Assembly: GCF_009674685.1 (NCBI RefSeq)
Contig: NZ_WKJI01000001.1
Span: 992,001 to 1,056,000, forward strand
Reading direction: 5' to 3'
Source: Pedobacter puniceum
GTDB lineage: Bacteria > Bacteroidota > Bacteroidia > Sphingobacteriales > Sphingobacteriaceae
Length of the DNA: 64,000 nucleotides
Of this stretch, positions 8,106 to 17,539 are shown piece after piece. Positions within the stretch are counted from its first letter, which is position 1. Each line of letters starts with the position of its first letter. The translations under genes were made by a program, and so were the position numbers. Under the pieces are notes generated by a model. That model made no database searches. It was not told the origin of the DNA and was given only the letters and a program-made list of their open reading frames with translations.

Positions 8106-8573
8106 ATTATTAAAAATCAAAGATTAATTCTATTTTTTCTTATTATTTCTACAATCACCACTTTTAGTTGTGAAAAGTCTGATACTAATTGTGATTCTCT
8201 TGAATTTGAAGCCATTAATTTTATAAATTATCCCTCATTAAAAATTATTAATGACGATGTTGAAGACATTTATCTGGTAATTAATTCTAAAGAGGAATTT
8301 GATCAGAAAATTTATATAGCTGAAGAATCGTTGGAACAATTTAATATCGATTTTAGCAATAAAACATTATTGATAGGAAAAAAAAGAATTGGAGGGATAC
8401 CAGGAAGTTTAATCTGCCAGACATGGCAAAAAGAATGCGGAAGTAATAATTACATTTATAAAGTTGATATAAAGAATGGAGGTTATACTGCATTAGGTAA
8501 TTTTTATTTTGGTATTATCGTAGATAAGGTTAGCGCCGATGAGATTAGGTTTGATGTTTATTTAAGTGAATAA
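8106..8573 (+). pseudogene. Lipoprotein gene lacking a standard start codon
   Basis: An open frame runs from a TAA at 8094 to the stop at 8573. It encodes NQRLILFFLII then lipobox TFSC, then EKSDTNCDSLEFE and a roughly 130-residue mature domain ending VDKVSADEIRFDVYLSE. The frame contains no ATG, GTG or TTG before the signal peptide. The best-placed candidate is ATT at 8106, where ATG would be expected (ATT ATT AAA AAT). The first usable codon is TTG at 8331, which would discard the signal and a third of the domain. I read this as a start-codon-loss pseudogene or a rare ATT start. No family is recognised; Cys-containing LICQTWQKEC suggests an extracytoplasmic disulfide. Confidence 0.6.
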
Positions 8574-8699
8574 TATCTAAGTAGATTTAATGGTAAATTA
8601 TTTTAAATACTATAAACATTAACTTGATTCCGTAACTATTATTAGCTGTATCTTTTTTTTGATAATCAACGTATTATCTTAAAAGCGATTCTTTTGAAA

Positions 8700-8835
8700 A
8701 TCTAAATCTCAAATCCTGCAGCTTCTACCTTTATGCTTTATTATTACCACAATTATGAAATGCGAAAAGGACGATACAACTCACCGGGAAAATGCAATTT
8801 TTATTTGCCCAGCTTAACTCTAATGATATTAAATT
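8700..8835 (+). pseudogene. Shredded fragment related to neighbouring genes
   Basis: Bases 8724-8780 encode a lipoprotein-leader-like FIITTIMKCEKDDTT. The stretch 8784-8830 closely matches 9503-9550, near the start of the large lipase-like gene (shared ATGCAATTT, then TATTTGCCCAGCTTAAC), with a roughly 5-nt deletion just before it. The frame is broken and ends in TAA. This is the debris of a duplicated or recombined copy. The 8574-8873 gap otherwise holds nothing I can name. Confidence 0.6.
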
Positions 8836-8873
8836 AATTAAATTTTCTTAGATTACTTTAAATATTTACCGAA

Positions 8874-9407
8874 ATGAAAAATTCACAAAGACTACACTTA
8901 GCATTAGCATTAATCTTCCTCGTTTTTACAAACATGCAATGTAAAAAAGGAACAGTATTACCAAGATCAAAGGAAGAACTACCAGCCATTACACAAACTG
9001 GTGCCAATACATTTGGCTTTTTGTTAAACGGAGAATTATGGTTACCTAAGGCTCCTTTGTTAAGAGAAAAGCTTGATTTAACCTATGATCCTACCTATAA
9101 AGATGGTTCTTTTGGAATAATTGCTAATAGGTATTTATCTGATACAGATCAAATGGAGCTAAGCATAGGTTTAACAGGAATAAATAAAGCGGATAGATAT
9201 TTTTTTAATGATAATGGTATAATATATCGAAGCACTAAATCAGGTTGTTATTATTTTGAAGACAGAAAAGTCTCAGGTTCGTTAATAATCACAAAAATAG
9301 ATTTAAATAATAAATTTATTTCAGGAACTTTCGAGTTCAAACTGGAAAAAGACGGCTGCCCAACTATTAATGCTACGCAAGGCAGGTTTGATCTTAAAAT
9401 AGAATAA
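8874..9407 (+). CDS. DUF6252-like lipoprotein
   Basis: 177 aa. Lipoprotein signal (MKNSQRLHLALALIF, Cys at about 23 in MQCKKG). The mature part starts ITQTGANTFGFLLNGELWLP and ends SGTFEFKLEKDGC...ATQGRFDLKIE; the TGANTFG-LNG-W opening and GTFEF...G-FD close are typical of a Bacteroidota beta-rich lipoprotein family annotated as DUF6252. Function is unknown for the family; a carbohydrate-binding-like sandwich is plausible. The gene looks intact and lies 20 bp before the broken lipase-like gene. Family assignment is from memory of the motif and unsearched. Confidence 0.7.
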   Translation: MKNSQRLHLALALIFLVFTNMQCKKGTVLPRSKEELPAITQTGANTFGFLLNGELWLPKAPLLREKLDLTYDPTYKDGSFGIIANRYLSDTDQMELSIGLTGINKADRYFFNDNGIIYRSTKSGCYYFEDRKVSGSLIITKIDLNNKFISGTFEFKLEKDGCPTINATQGRFDLKIE

Positions 9408-9427
9408 TCAATTAAATACATTTATAT

Positions 9428-12400
9428 ATGAGAAAAATCTACTTTACGCTCATTCTAATAATGGGCCTTAAATTTCTTTATGCTCAGGATACCACCCAGT
9501 TGGCCGGTAAGATGCAATTTGTATTTGCCCAGCTTAACCGTAATGCTATTTCAACAGGTTTTTTAGAAGAAAGGGCATTCCCACTGGTTTCTTTAACTCC
9601 GTTTAACGGGGTTTTAACTGATAGCAATAAAGTTTATCTTAATGCCTTGCGAGCTACATACTTTACGCAATACAGCGCATGCATGCTAAGTAATAATTCT
9701 ATGCTGCCTGTTGATACTATAAACCAACGTATCAACCAATATTTGCCTGCTACTACTGCAGTTCCTGTTGCCGTACATTTTGGTGAATTTAATTCCTTTA
9801 AATCTTATGCTGCTACCAGCAATCTGGTAAGTATAGGGGCAGATGATGTGATACACGATGTACCTAACCGCACTGAAAACCCTTACTTGTTAAGGCAACT
9901 GTTTACGGCTTGCCCTATTAAAAGCGAGTTTGAAAATAGCAATTTCTCACTTGTTTTTAAATCAAATTTATTTTTCACCAATACCAGTTTAAGTGTTAGT
10001 GCCTTATATATAGATTTTGATGATTGACAAGGCTACCAGGCTGCTGCCTGGAATACCGAAGTTTCCCCAACTTACTATACAGCAGGAGAAAAGAATATGA
10101 GAATAAAGCTGGTGCTAAGTAATAGCAGTCAGTATGAATGTTATGCCCCTATTACTGTAAAAGAGGTTACCATACTAGGGCGTTTCAGTTCTAGTGGTCC
10201 TAACCATACCGAGTTTTTTTATGCCACATCTAACCATAGCGGAGGAAAGGCTTATGTACGTTATAGCAGTAGTAATAGTACCGGGCATCTTAAAAAACCA
10301 CTAATAGTAGTAGAAGGTTATGATGCGTCCTTGGTGGCTCCTAATTTGGCAGGGGATAATTATAGTTATGAAAGTTTTATTACAAGCTTAAATCGTGTTG
10401 TAGATTTAGGTTACGATTTCAACTATCAGCTAGACGACATCGCCGGTTACGATCTTGTTTTTATAGATTATAATTACGGAACAGATTATATTGAACGTAA
10501 TGCCAGTTTGTTTAAAGATGTATTAAACTGGGTAAATGCAGATAAGGCCTTGGGTGGTAGTGTCCAGCAAAACGTAGTTTTAGGCATCAGTATGGGCGGG
10601 TTGGTGGCTCGCTATGCGCTGGCAGATATGACAAAAAAATAACCAGCCTACACAAACTCGCCTGCTAATTACACATGACAGCCCGCATCAGGGTGCTAAC
10701 GTACCGGTAGGCCTGCAAAAAGTAGTACAGGGTATGGGGCAGGCAGATATGTTCGGTAAAAAAATATTAGATGTTTTTCCACAATACAATGAAGTTACTG
10801 CTGTTTTAAATGAGCCTGCTACAGCGCAATTATTAACCTACAGATCTTTACAACATAATGGAAGCATACAAACTAATACCTGGCTTGCCGGTACCTATAA
10901 GCCCATGGTAACATTTGCTCCATCAGGTCCACAGCCTTCTTATCGTTTTATAGCAACCAGCCAGGGGTCAGAATGTGGTACGCCATTATTTGGTGCAGGT
11001 GCTCAGTTATTAAATGTACAGGCTAGTGGCGGTGCAGTAGTGTTTTTTTTACCAGGCTTCTATTCTAAATTTGGGGCAGAAATAAAAGCAAATGCGCTTC
11101 CTGCTACAGGGGGTAGCGTAGAACTGGCCAAGATAAAGTTGGAAGCAAAAGTAAAGTACTTGTTTGTGCGAGTAAAAAAAGAAACTTTTAACTTTTCTTA
11201 TCCTTTATCATCATCACCATACCTTCCAATTGATGGCGCACCGGGTGGAGCTTCACCTGTAGGCTCTACAGCTATATCTCCTCAGTCTTTTGGTGGGTTA
11301 ATAGGAATCATCTTTGGAGCTTACGTATTAAATGTAAATGTAGGAAGCCTTAATACCTTTACATTTGTGCCAACCCCAAGTGCACTTGATATTCAAAATT
11401 ATAATCAATCCAGTTTAAATTCTACCTATGTTGGGGGGTGGAATCCTTTAAATCCTTCCTCTGCAGAAACTTTTATTGCCCAGGAAGCAGCTTCCGGTAG
11501 CTTTAATGAAAGTCATACCCGCTTTACTGCAAGGAATGCAGAATGGCTTTACAAACAAATGGAGAATATAAGCAGTAACACCTTAAATTGCTCAAATATC
11601 TGTTCTCAAGCTACAAACAACTCTTTAATAAATGGCCCTTCCCAATTCTGCACCACTGCCACTTACCAAATTCCAAACTTGCCTAGCGGTGCAACCGTAA
11701 CATGGAGTGCTACAGGTAGCATTAGCATTTCTGGTTCTACTACAGCAAACCCTGTAAGTGTAAGCAAATCTATTGATGGAACAGGAACATTAACAGCAAC
11801 TGTAAGTACGGCATGTGGGAGTTTTAATTTGTCTAAGATGATTAATACAGGAGCACCCACTTTAGGAATGCCTAGTTTTACAAATTTAGATAATCAAAAC
11901 CCTTATTGGTGTTCAAATAATTCGGGTAATTCTTTTACTGTAGAATCTAATGATCTTAGTTCTACATATGAAGCAAGGCTATTAACATATCCATCTTTAA
12001 ATGTATATGCTTCCAACAATAATGCTTATCCTGGATTTGATGTTTTTGGTTATGTTCCACCTGGTTATTATGTTTTTCAATTAAGAGCCACAAATGCTTG
12101 TGGTACATCAGCTTGGGTAGAAACAGAGGTAGAATCTGTTTATTGTACAAGCGATTGGGAAAGCAATAATTTAAATGTTTATCCAAACCCTGTTGAAGAA
12201 ACCCTTACCATAACTTATTCAAGTACAGAAGGCATGCAAGCTTTTAAACTATCAAAAACAGCATCAGAAGAAAAACACCTACTTCTTTTTGATGATAAGG
12301 GTAAGGAAGTTAAAAAAGATATGATGAAGGCAGGAGAAACTAAATTGGAATGGGATATCAAAAACTTTCCAAGTGGTCGTTATTTCTTACATATAAAAGA

Positions 12401-12443
12401 AGGTAAAGAAGTTGTCAAAAAGCAAATCATCATCAAACATTAA
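9428..12443 (+). pseudogene. T9SS-secreted alpha/beta-hydrolase (lipase-like), broken by one nonsense codon and one frameshift
   Basis: An original gene of about 1005 codons. Part 1 (9428-10027) has a signal peptide ending FLYAQD and stops at TGA 10025-10027 right after LYIDFDD. The same frame continues QGYQAAAW without a break, so the TGA replaces one sense codon, probably GGA (DFDDG is common at this place in related proteins). Part 2 (10028-10642) carries the nucleophile elbow GISMGGLVARYALADM, then hits TAA after the A7 tract at 10633-10639. One A fewer restores NQPTQTRLLITHDSPHQGANVP. Part 3 runs to 12443 with an Ig/PKD-like domain (QFCTTATYQIPNLPSGATV) and a type A T9SS sorting domain (VYPNPVEETLTITY ... 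GRYFLHI). Without these lesions it would be an exported esterase/lipase. The parts are too similar in frame and content to be independent genes. Confidence 0.85.
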
Positions 12444-12463
12444 GAGATTGTTATATCCAAACA

Positions 12464-12590
12464 GGAGGCTGCCTCAAATCACCACTTTGTGTCAGGCTGG
12501 GCGGAGTCGGTGCCCTTTCTTATCCTTCAACTCCGCTCAGGATGATCGAGACACAGCTTGATGTAGTGAATATGATTTCTGACACAAGCT
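12464..12590 (+). repeat. Intergenic hairpin repeat, copy 2 (right border of the accessory block)
   Basis: Direct repeat of 5630-5775: same orientation, 55 identical bases (12491-12545), same flanking GAGGCT and TCAAATC on the left and AATATGATTT on the right. It lacks the second CTTCGACTCCGC unit of copy 1. The two copies bracket about 6.8 kb that contains all the broken genes of the window. Confidence 0.8.
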
Positions 12591-12675
12591 CTTTTAAGTG
12601 CCTTAATAATAATTAAGAATTTTCATCATATAATTAAAGATTACAAAAAAATAATTAATTTTGTCTTTAATTATT

Positions 12676-13281
12676 ATGAAAAACCAAATAAATATTAATC
12701 CTAAAAAAACTTTTAAGATAATATTTGCCTTAGTACTATCTGCTTTAATACTTTCATGTTCTAAGGAAGAGCCAGAGTTCATATGCAATGGAGATTTCTT
12801 TTTAGAAAAAAGAATTGTTAGAGATACAAGCGCTCAATACAGTAATGCTTTTCCTTTTGTAAAAAAGTGTTTCAAAATTGCTTCTGTTAGTAAATCTACA
12901 GAAAACCAATTATCAAAATTAAATATTAAACTTACGGAAACTGGAAATGGTGCATTGGGTAATTATTTAACTTTCACCCTTTATTACCAAAATGATGATG
13001 ATTTCTATACTAAGAGTTCAAGAAATATAACTTTAAGTGTTTCTAAATATTTGTATGATGACCAACAAACGGGTATAAATTTTAACGCTTATCCAAGTTT
13101 AAAAACAATAAATTCAAATCCTAAAATACAAGCAGGCGTTCATAATTTTAAGATATTAAATATAGATAAAGAAGCTAAAACTTTAACTTTTACTATTGAT
13201 AAAATTGTAGGGATAACCGGGCATGATTCTTATATAGAGTACGTAGGTTTTAGTCCTATTACCATTAAAATACCTGAATAA
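12676..13281 (+). CDS. Lipoprotein, family not recognised
   Basis: 201 aa from the ATG at 12676; a TTG at 12661 would only add LSLII before it. Signal peptide with lipobox LILSC followed by SKEEPEF. The mature region has few cysteines, a beta-rich composition and no motif I can name. It sits just outside the right copy of the block-bordering repeat, has its own AT-rich upstream region and ends 1 bp before a good terminator, so it looks like an expressed single gene. Outer-membrane or periplasmic location is inferred from the lipobox. Confidence 0.7.
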   Translation: MKNQININPKKTFKIIFALVLSALILSCSKEEPEFICNGDFFLEKRIVRDTSAQYSNAFPFVKKCFKIASVSKSTENQLSKLNIKLTETGNGALGNYLTFTLYYQNDDDFYTKSSRNITLSVSKYLYDDQQTGINFNAYPSLKTINSNPKIQAGVHNFKILNIDKEAKTLTFTIDKIVGITGHDSYIEYVGFSPITIKIPE

Positions 13282-13316
13282 AAAAAACCGATGGATATCT
13301 CTACATCGGTTTTTTA
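13282..13316. terminator. Bidirectional terminator between the lipoprotein and the nucleoside permease
   Basis: AAAAACCGATG (13283-13293) pairs with CATCGGTTTTT (13304-13314) around a 10-nt loop, with A and T tracts on either side. It can stop the plus-strand lipoprotein transcript and the minus-strand permease transcript ending at 13338. Confidence 0.8.
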
Positions 13317-13337
13317 TATTTTCAAATATCTTTTTAA

Positions 13338-14600
13338 TTAAGCTGCAGCTTTTTGTGTTACACTTGAATCTTTATAGTATTTATTTTTAAAAATAAATGG
13401 GAATATCAAAGCTAAAACTAAAGCATAGCCAGCAAAACTAAGCCATATTCCTTGCCAGTCTTTACTTTGGTCTGCTAAAGTAAAATACTTATCAATGATA
13501 ATTCCACTAGCAAAGCTTCCCAAAAGAGCACCAAAACCGTTAACCATCATCATAAATAAACCTTGAGCGCTTCCTCTTATATTGGCTGATGTTTGAGTTT
13601 CTATGTACAAAGAACCAGATATATTGAAGAAATCAAAAGCCATTCCGTAAATGATACATGATAAAATAATCATCCAAAGACCATCTGCTGGATTTGCAAA
13701 AGCAAATAATCCAAATCTTAAAACCCAAGCTATCATACTGAAAAGCATCACTTGCTTAATACCAAATTTCCTTAAGAAAAATGGAATCGCTAGTATAAAT
13801 AGTGTTTCAGAAATCTGTGAGATAGACATGATAATGGCAGGATATTTCACTGCAATTAAATCCTTATAAGCATCAACTTTATTAAAATCATGAATATAGG
13901 TGTCTCCATAAGCATTGGTAAGTTGTAAAGCAGCACCTAAGAACATAGAAAAGATAAAGAAAATAGCAAATCTACTTTCTTTAAATAGTTTAAAAGCATC
14001 TAAACCTAAGGCGTTAATAAAAGATTTAGTATTCTCTTTTTTAAGTAATGGAGGGCATTTAGGAAGTGTAAATGCATATAAACCTAAAAACAAAGAAACA
14101 GCTGATGCAATATAAAATTGATTTACCGATGTCTCATTATGTGTTAAACTTACCACCCATAAAGCTGCAATAAAGCCTATTGTTCCCCATACTCTAATAA
14201 GTGGATAATCTTTAATTACATCATAATTATTGTTTTTCAAGGCTGTATAAGCCACTGTTATCGATAAGGATAAAGTTGGCATATAAAAAATCATGTTTAA
14301 TAAAATAACCCAGAAAAATGTGGTAGGATTATCTACAAGGGGAAGACAAAATAGAACTGTTGCTCCTAAGATATGCATAATAGCATATAATTTTTCTGCA
14401 TTAACAAATCTATCTGAAATGATTCCTATAAGAGCTGGCATAAATATAGCCGAAATACCCATGGTAGAGAATATGGCTCCAAACTCGGCACCAGACCATT
14501 GTTTATTTTGAAACCAATAGGCACCTATGGTTATTAGCCAAGAACCCCAGATGAAAAATTGCATAAAGCTCATGACCGTTAAACGGAACTTCATATTCAT
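13338..14600 (-). CDS. MFS nucleoside:H+ symporter family permease
   Basis: 420 aa with about 12 hydrophobic segments. The N-terminal MKFRLTVMSFMQFFIWGSWL plus IGIISDRFVNAEKL (loop 2-3) are hallmarks of the NupG/XapB nucleoside permease family of the major facilitator superfamily, which imports nucleosides with protons across the inner membrane. C-terminal helix ends IFKNKYYKDSSVTQKAAA. Two nearby ATGs (14600, 14594) are possible starts; the longer is given. It is last in a same-strand run etfB-etfA-BFN-permease, with a 112-bp gap before it, so an independent promoter is possible. Substrate is inferred from family only; NAG transport has also been proposed for related Bacteroidota proteins. 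Confidence 0.85.
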   Translation of the reverse strand: MNMKFRLTVMSFMQFFIWGSWLITIGAYWFQNKQWSGAEFGAIFSTMGISAIFMPALIGIISDRFVNAEKLYAIMHILGATVLFCLPLVDNPTTFFWVILLNMIFYMPTLSLSITVAYTALKNNNYDVIKDYPLIRVWGTIGFIAALWVVSLTHNETSVNQFYIASAVSLFLGLYAFTLPKCPPLLKKENTKSFINALGLDAFKLFKESRFAIFFIFSMFLGAALQLTNAYGDTYIHDFNKVDAYKDLIAVKYPAIIMSISQISETLFILAIPFFLRKFGIKQVMLFSMIAWVLRFGLFAFANPADGLWMIILSCIIYGMAFDFFNISGSLYIETQTSANIRGSAQGLFMMMVNGFGALLGSFASGIIIDKYFTLADQSKDWQGIWLSFAGYALVLALIFPFIFKNKYYKDSSVTQKAAA

Positions 14601-14712
14601 GGAATAAGGATAATATGATTTAAAACTTAAAATTATTTTTTAATATACGATGTTTTAAGTCCTTTTATAGAAAAGTGTAATACAATTTTTAATAAAATAT
14701 GTAATTATAAGC

Positions 14713-15333
14713 TTATGAGGATTTTCTTTTATTGAGCTCATCTCTAATTTTAGCTGCCTTTTCATAAGCTTCTTCAGCCAAAGCTTCTTGAAGTTTAGTT
14801 TGCAATTCTTCATTAGAAAAACTAGAAAATTTATCGCCAGAACTAGAAGAGCTGCTAGCAACGTTGCTTAAAGGACCGTCTTCTGCAACGGGCTCAATAT
14901 TATCTAAAAACAAAAAGTCGTTACCTTCTATAACAATTCCCGCTGAAGCTAGTATAAACTCGTAGGTATAAATAGGGCATTCAAACCTTACTGCTAGAGC
15001 GATAGCATCTGATGTTCTGGCATCAATTTCTAAAATTTTCTTGCCATCATTACAGATGAGTTTCGCATAAAAAATACCTTCAACCAGGTTATAAATGATA
15101 ACTTCTTGAATGTTGATATGATAAGCGTCCGCAAAAGATTTGAATAAATCATGCGTTAGCGGACGACTAGGGGTCATTTTTTCAATTTCTATAGCAATTG
15201 CTTGAGCTTCAAATCCACCGATAATAATGGGTAGCCTTCTTCTTCCATTAACCTCGCCCAATACCAGGGCATAAGCCCCGGATTGAGTTTGGCTGTATGA
15301 TAATCCTATGATATCTAATTTTAATTTCTTCAT
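14713..15333 (-). CDS. Bifunctional nuclease (BFN/DUF151) domain protein with C-terminal UVR motif
   Basis: 206 aa. Residues 1-130 form a BFN/DUF151 domain (MKKLKLDIIGLSYSQTQ, RRLPIIIGGFEAQAIAIE, PLTHDLF, DARTSDAIALAVRFECPIY). A Ser-rich linker leads to a UVR motif (NEELQTKLQEALAEEAYEKAAKIRDEL) as found in UvrB/UvrC and McsA, which mediates protein-protein contact. BFN proteins have DNase and RNase activity in plants and are implicated in nucleic-acid handling in bacteria. It starts 14 bp after etfA on the same strand and is probably co-transcribed with it; such BFN-ETF proximity is often seen in this group. Physiological substrate unknown. Confidence 0.85.
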   Translation of the reverse strand: MKKLKLDIIGLSYSQTQSGAYALVLGEVNGRRRLPIIIGGFEAQAIAIEIEKMTPSRPLTHDLFKSFADAYHINIQEVIIYNLVEGIFYAKLICNDGKKILEIDARTSDAIALAVRFECPIYTYEFILASAGIVIEGNDFLFLDNIEPVAEDGPLSNVASSSSSSGDKFSSFSNEELQTKLQEALAEEAYEKAAKIRDELNKRKSS

Positions 15334-15347
15334 TTAATTAGACAAAC

Positions 15348-16325
15348 CTAGTTATTTGCTTTGAAAGATTTAAGCTCTTCAATTAATTTTGGTACAATTT
15401 CAAAAGCATCACCAACTATGCCATAATCTGCAACTTTAAAAAATGGTGCTTCAGGGTCTTTATTAATCACCACAATAACTTTTGATGATGAAACACCTGC
15501 CAAATGTTGTATAGCACCTGAAATGCCAATAGCTATATACAAATTAGGACTAATGGCTATTCCTGTTTGTCCAACGTGTTCAGAATGTGGCCTCCAATCA
15601 GCATCAGAAACAGGTTTAGAACAAGCTGTAGCAGCACCTAAAAGATTAGCCAATTCTTCAACCATACCCCAATTTTCAGGACCTTTTAATCCTCTACCGG
15701 CAGAAACCACCAACTCAGCATCAGGTAATGAAACTTTATCTGTTGCCCTAACAATATCTTTAATTAAAGCCGTTAAATCTGTTGGTTTAACTGTAGCTGC
15801 AAAGTCTTCTATAGCAGCCTGTCCTCCTGCTTCTACGATTTTATAGGAGTTTGGAGTTAATGAAATAACTTTTTTATCGGCATGAAGCTCTACATAGGCG
15901 AAAGCTTTATTTGAGAAAGCTGTTTTTTTAACAATAAATTTCCCATCATTTAGCTCTGGTAAAGATATAGCACCATCTACCAAACCAGCGTTTAATTTTA
16001 CAGCTATACGAGGGGCTAAACCTTTTCCGGAGAAAGAATTAGATAAAACTACTACAGAAGCAGCTATTTTTTCTGCTGCCTCAGCAATAACAGAAGCATA
16101 AGCTTGGTTGATAAAACTCTTTAAAGCATCCTGATTTACATTTAAAATTTTTGCAGCACCATAATTACCCAATTTTTGTAATTCGTCTTGGGCAACATTA
16201 CCTATAGAAACAGCTGTTAAGCTGGTGTTTAATTGGTCTGCAATTGCTTTTGCATAAGATACGGCTTCAAAAATTGATTTTTTGAATTTGCCTTCTGCAT
16301 TTTCTACATATACTAGAACTGACAT
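15348..16325 (-). CDS. etfA: Electron transfer flavoprotein alpha subunit
   Basis: 325 aa. FAD-binding subunit of the ETF heterodimer that carries electrons from acyl-CoA and other dehydrogenases to the quinone pool through ETF:quinone oxidoreductase. N-terminal domain MSVLVYVENAEGKFKKS; C-terminal FAD domain with VSAGRGLKGPENWGM, EHVGQTGIAISPNLYIAIG and SGAIQHLAG, followed by INKDPEAPFFKVADYGIVGD. Full length for the family. It follows etfB by 26 bp on the same strand, so the pair is an operon as usual. Confidence 0.97.
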   Translation of the reverse strand: MSVLVYVENAEGKFKKSIFEAVSYAKAIADQLNTSLTAVSIGNVAQDELQKLGNYGAAKILNVNQDALKSFINQAYASVIAEAAEKIAASVVVLSNSFSGKGLAPRIAVKLNAGLVDGAISLPELNDGKFIVKKTAFSNKAFAYVELHADKKVISLTPNSYKIVEAGGQAAIEDFAATVKPTDLTALIKDIVRATDKVSLPDAELVVSAGRGLKGPENWGMVEELANLLGAATACSKPVSDADWRPHSEHVGQTGIAISPNLYIAIGISGAIQHLAGVSSSKVIVVINKDPEAPFFKVADYGIVGDAFEIVPKLIEELKSFKANN

Positions 16326-16351
16326 CTTTTCTTAATTTTTTAGTGGATAGA

Positions 16352-17089
16352 TTAAATAACTTTGGCTTCTGCGTGTAGTAAGTCTACCAATTTCTGCGGC
16401 TCCGCAGCATCAATCAGGGTAACTTGTCCGCGAGGTGCAGGTGTCTCAAATTTCACGATTTTAGAAGAAGTTTGCACTTCAATAGGCTCTAAAACTTGTA
16501 AAGGCTTTGTTCTTGCAGACATAATACCTCTCATATTAGGAATTTTCCATTCGGCAACACCTTCGGCTGTACCAGCTACGAAAGGGAAGGGTATAGCTAA
16601 TACTTCTTTACCGCCTTCTATTTCTCTTTCTACCACGCCCATATTACCTTCAATATTTAACTTTTTGATGATAGAAACAGATGGGATATCTAAAATTTCT
16701 GCCAACATAGCCGGCACTTTAGCACCATTATAATCTATAGATTCTCTTCCCGCCAAGATTAAATCAAAATTTTGGTCTTTAGCGTAAGCAGCTATTTGTG
16801 TGGCTACAAAAAAAGCATCAGTAGGTACGGCGTTTACCCTTACCGCATCATGTGCGCCAATAGCCAAGGCCTTTCTTATGGTAGGCTCGGCAGAAGCATC
16901 ACCAACATGTATAACGGTTACCGTTCCTGCTCCGTTATCTGTTAATTCTATAGCTCTGGCCAAAGCAATTTCATCATAAGGATTAAGAATAAATTGAACC
17001 CCGTTTTGGTTAAACTGTGTATCGTTATCACTAAAAGTTATTTTTGTAGTGGTATCGGGTACATTACTTATACAAACTAGTATTTTCAT
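16352..17089 (-). CDS. etfB: Electron transfer flavoprotein beta subunit
   Basis: 245 aa. AMP-binding subunit of ETF. Begins MKILVCISNVPDTTTKI; contains FILNPYDEIALARAIEL, the ETF-beta signature region VEREIEGGKEVLAIPFP and MRGIMSARTKPL. First gene of the etfB-etfA-BFN run; the 120-bp divergent gap to the TPR gene at 17210 must hold its promoter. Length and motifs are ordinary for a group I ETF. No anomaly seen. Confidence 0.97.
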   Translation of the reverse strand: MKILVCISNVPDTTTKITFSDNDTQFNQNGVQFILNPYDEIALARAIELTDNGAGTVTVIHVGDASAEPTIRKALAIGAHDAVRVNAVPTDAFFVATQIAAYAKDQNFDLILAGRESIDYNGAKVPAMLAEILDIPSVSIIKKLNIEGNMGVVEREIEGGKEVLAIPFPFVAGTAEGVAEWKIPNMRGIMSARTKPLQVLEPIEVQTSSKIVKFETPAPRGQVTLIDAAEPQKLVDLLHAEAKVI

Positions 17090-17209
17090 CTTTCTTGTTT
17101 ATTTTGGTGTAGATAATTGATTTTATATTTTAGCGTATGATGATTTCAAAACTATACGTAGTTTTATCACCTCTTAAAACAAATTTAATTAATTAAGCGA
17201 AATTCTCTC

Positions 17210-17539
17210 ATGCCAATAAATAGATTAGAACGATTATTAGAATTCTTTAACAATGAGCCCAATGACCCCTTTCTAAAATACGCATTGGCTACTGAATATG
17301 TTCGGTTAAATAACGAAGATTTAGCTTTAAAGTTTTACCTTGATTTGGTAAAAAACCACGAAGATTATGTAGGGACTTATTATCATTTAGGTAAACTTTA
17401 TGAAGGTTTAAATCAAAAAGAAGAAGCTCTTAAAACTTACGAGAAGGGTATCCAAGTAGCTAGAAAGATAAAAGATCAACACGCTTTAAACGAACTTTTA
17501 GGGGTATATAATAATTTACAGGACGAATTATTTGATTGA
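17210..17539 (+). CDS. Small TPR protein
   Basis: 109 aa, cytosolic. About two and a half tetratricopeptide repeats: NDPFLKYALATEYVRLNNEDLALKF, then YVGTYYHLGKLYEGLNQKEEALKTYEKG, then a helix with HALNELLG. TPRs mediate protein-protein binding; no partner is indicated. Its last codons overlap the TTG start of the chromate-type transporter by 8 nt, so the two are likely translationally coupled, although a functional link is not obvious. Confidence 0.85.
   Translation: MPINRLERLLEFFNNEPNDPFLKYALATEYVRLNNEDLALKFYLDLVKNHEDYVGTYYHLGKLYEGLNQKEEALKTYEKGIQVARKIKDQHALNELLGVYNNLQDELFD

Noticed and set aside
10025-10027. Selenocysteine or stop-codon recoding at the TGA
   Set aside because: No SECIS-like hairpin was seen, the position is probably Gly by context, and a second unrelated lesion follows in the same gene.
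11962-12186. Minus-strand 74-codon ORF rich in His, Asn and Lys
   Set aside because: Antisense shadow inside the T9SS hydrolase gene, with low-complexity composition.
5630-12590. Compound transposon bounded by the two direct repeats
   Set aside because: The repeats are about 130-145 bp hairpins without transposase or clear target duplications, and the same kind of repeat is common in Bacteroidota intergenic DNA; only a recombination role is kept as a hypothesis.
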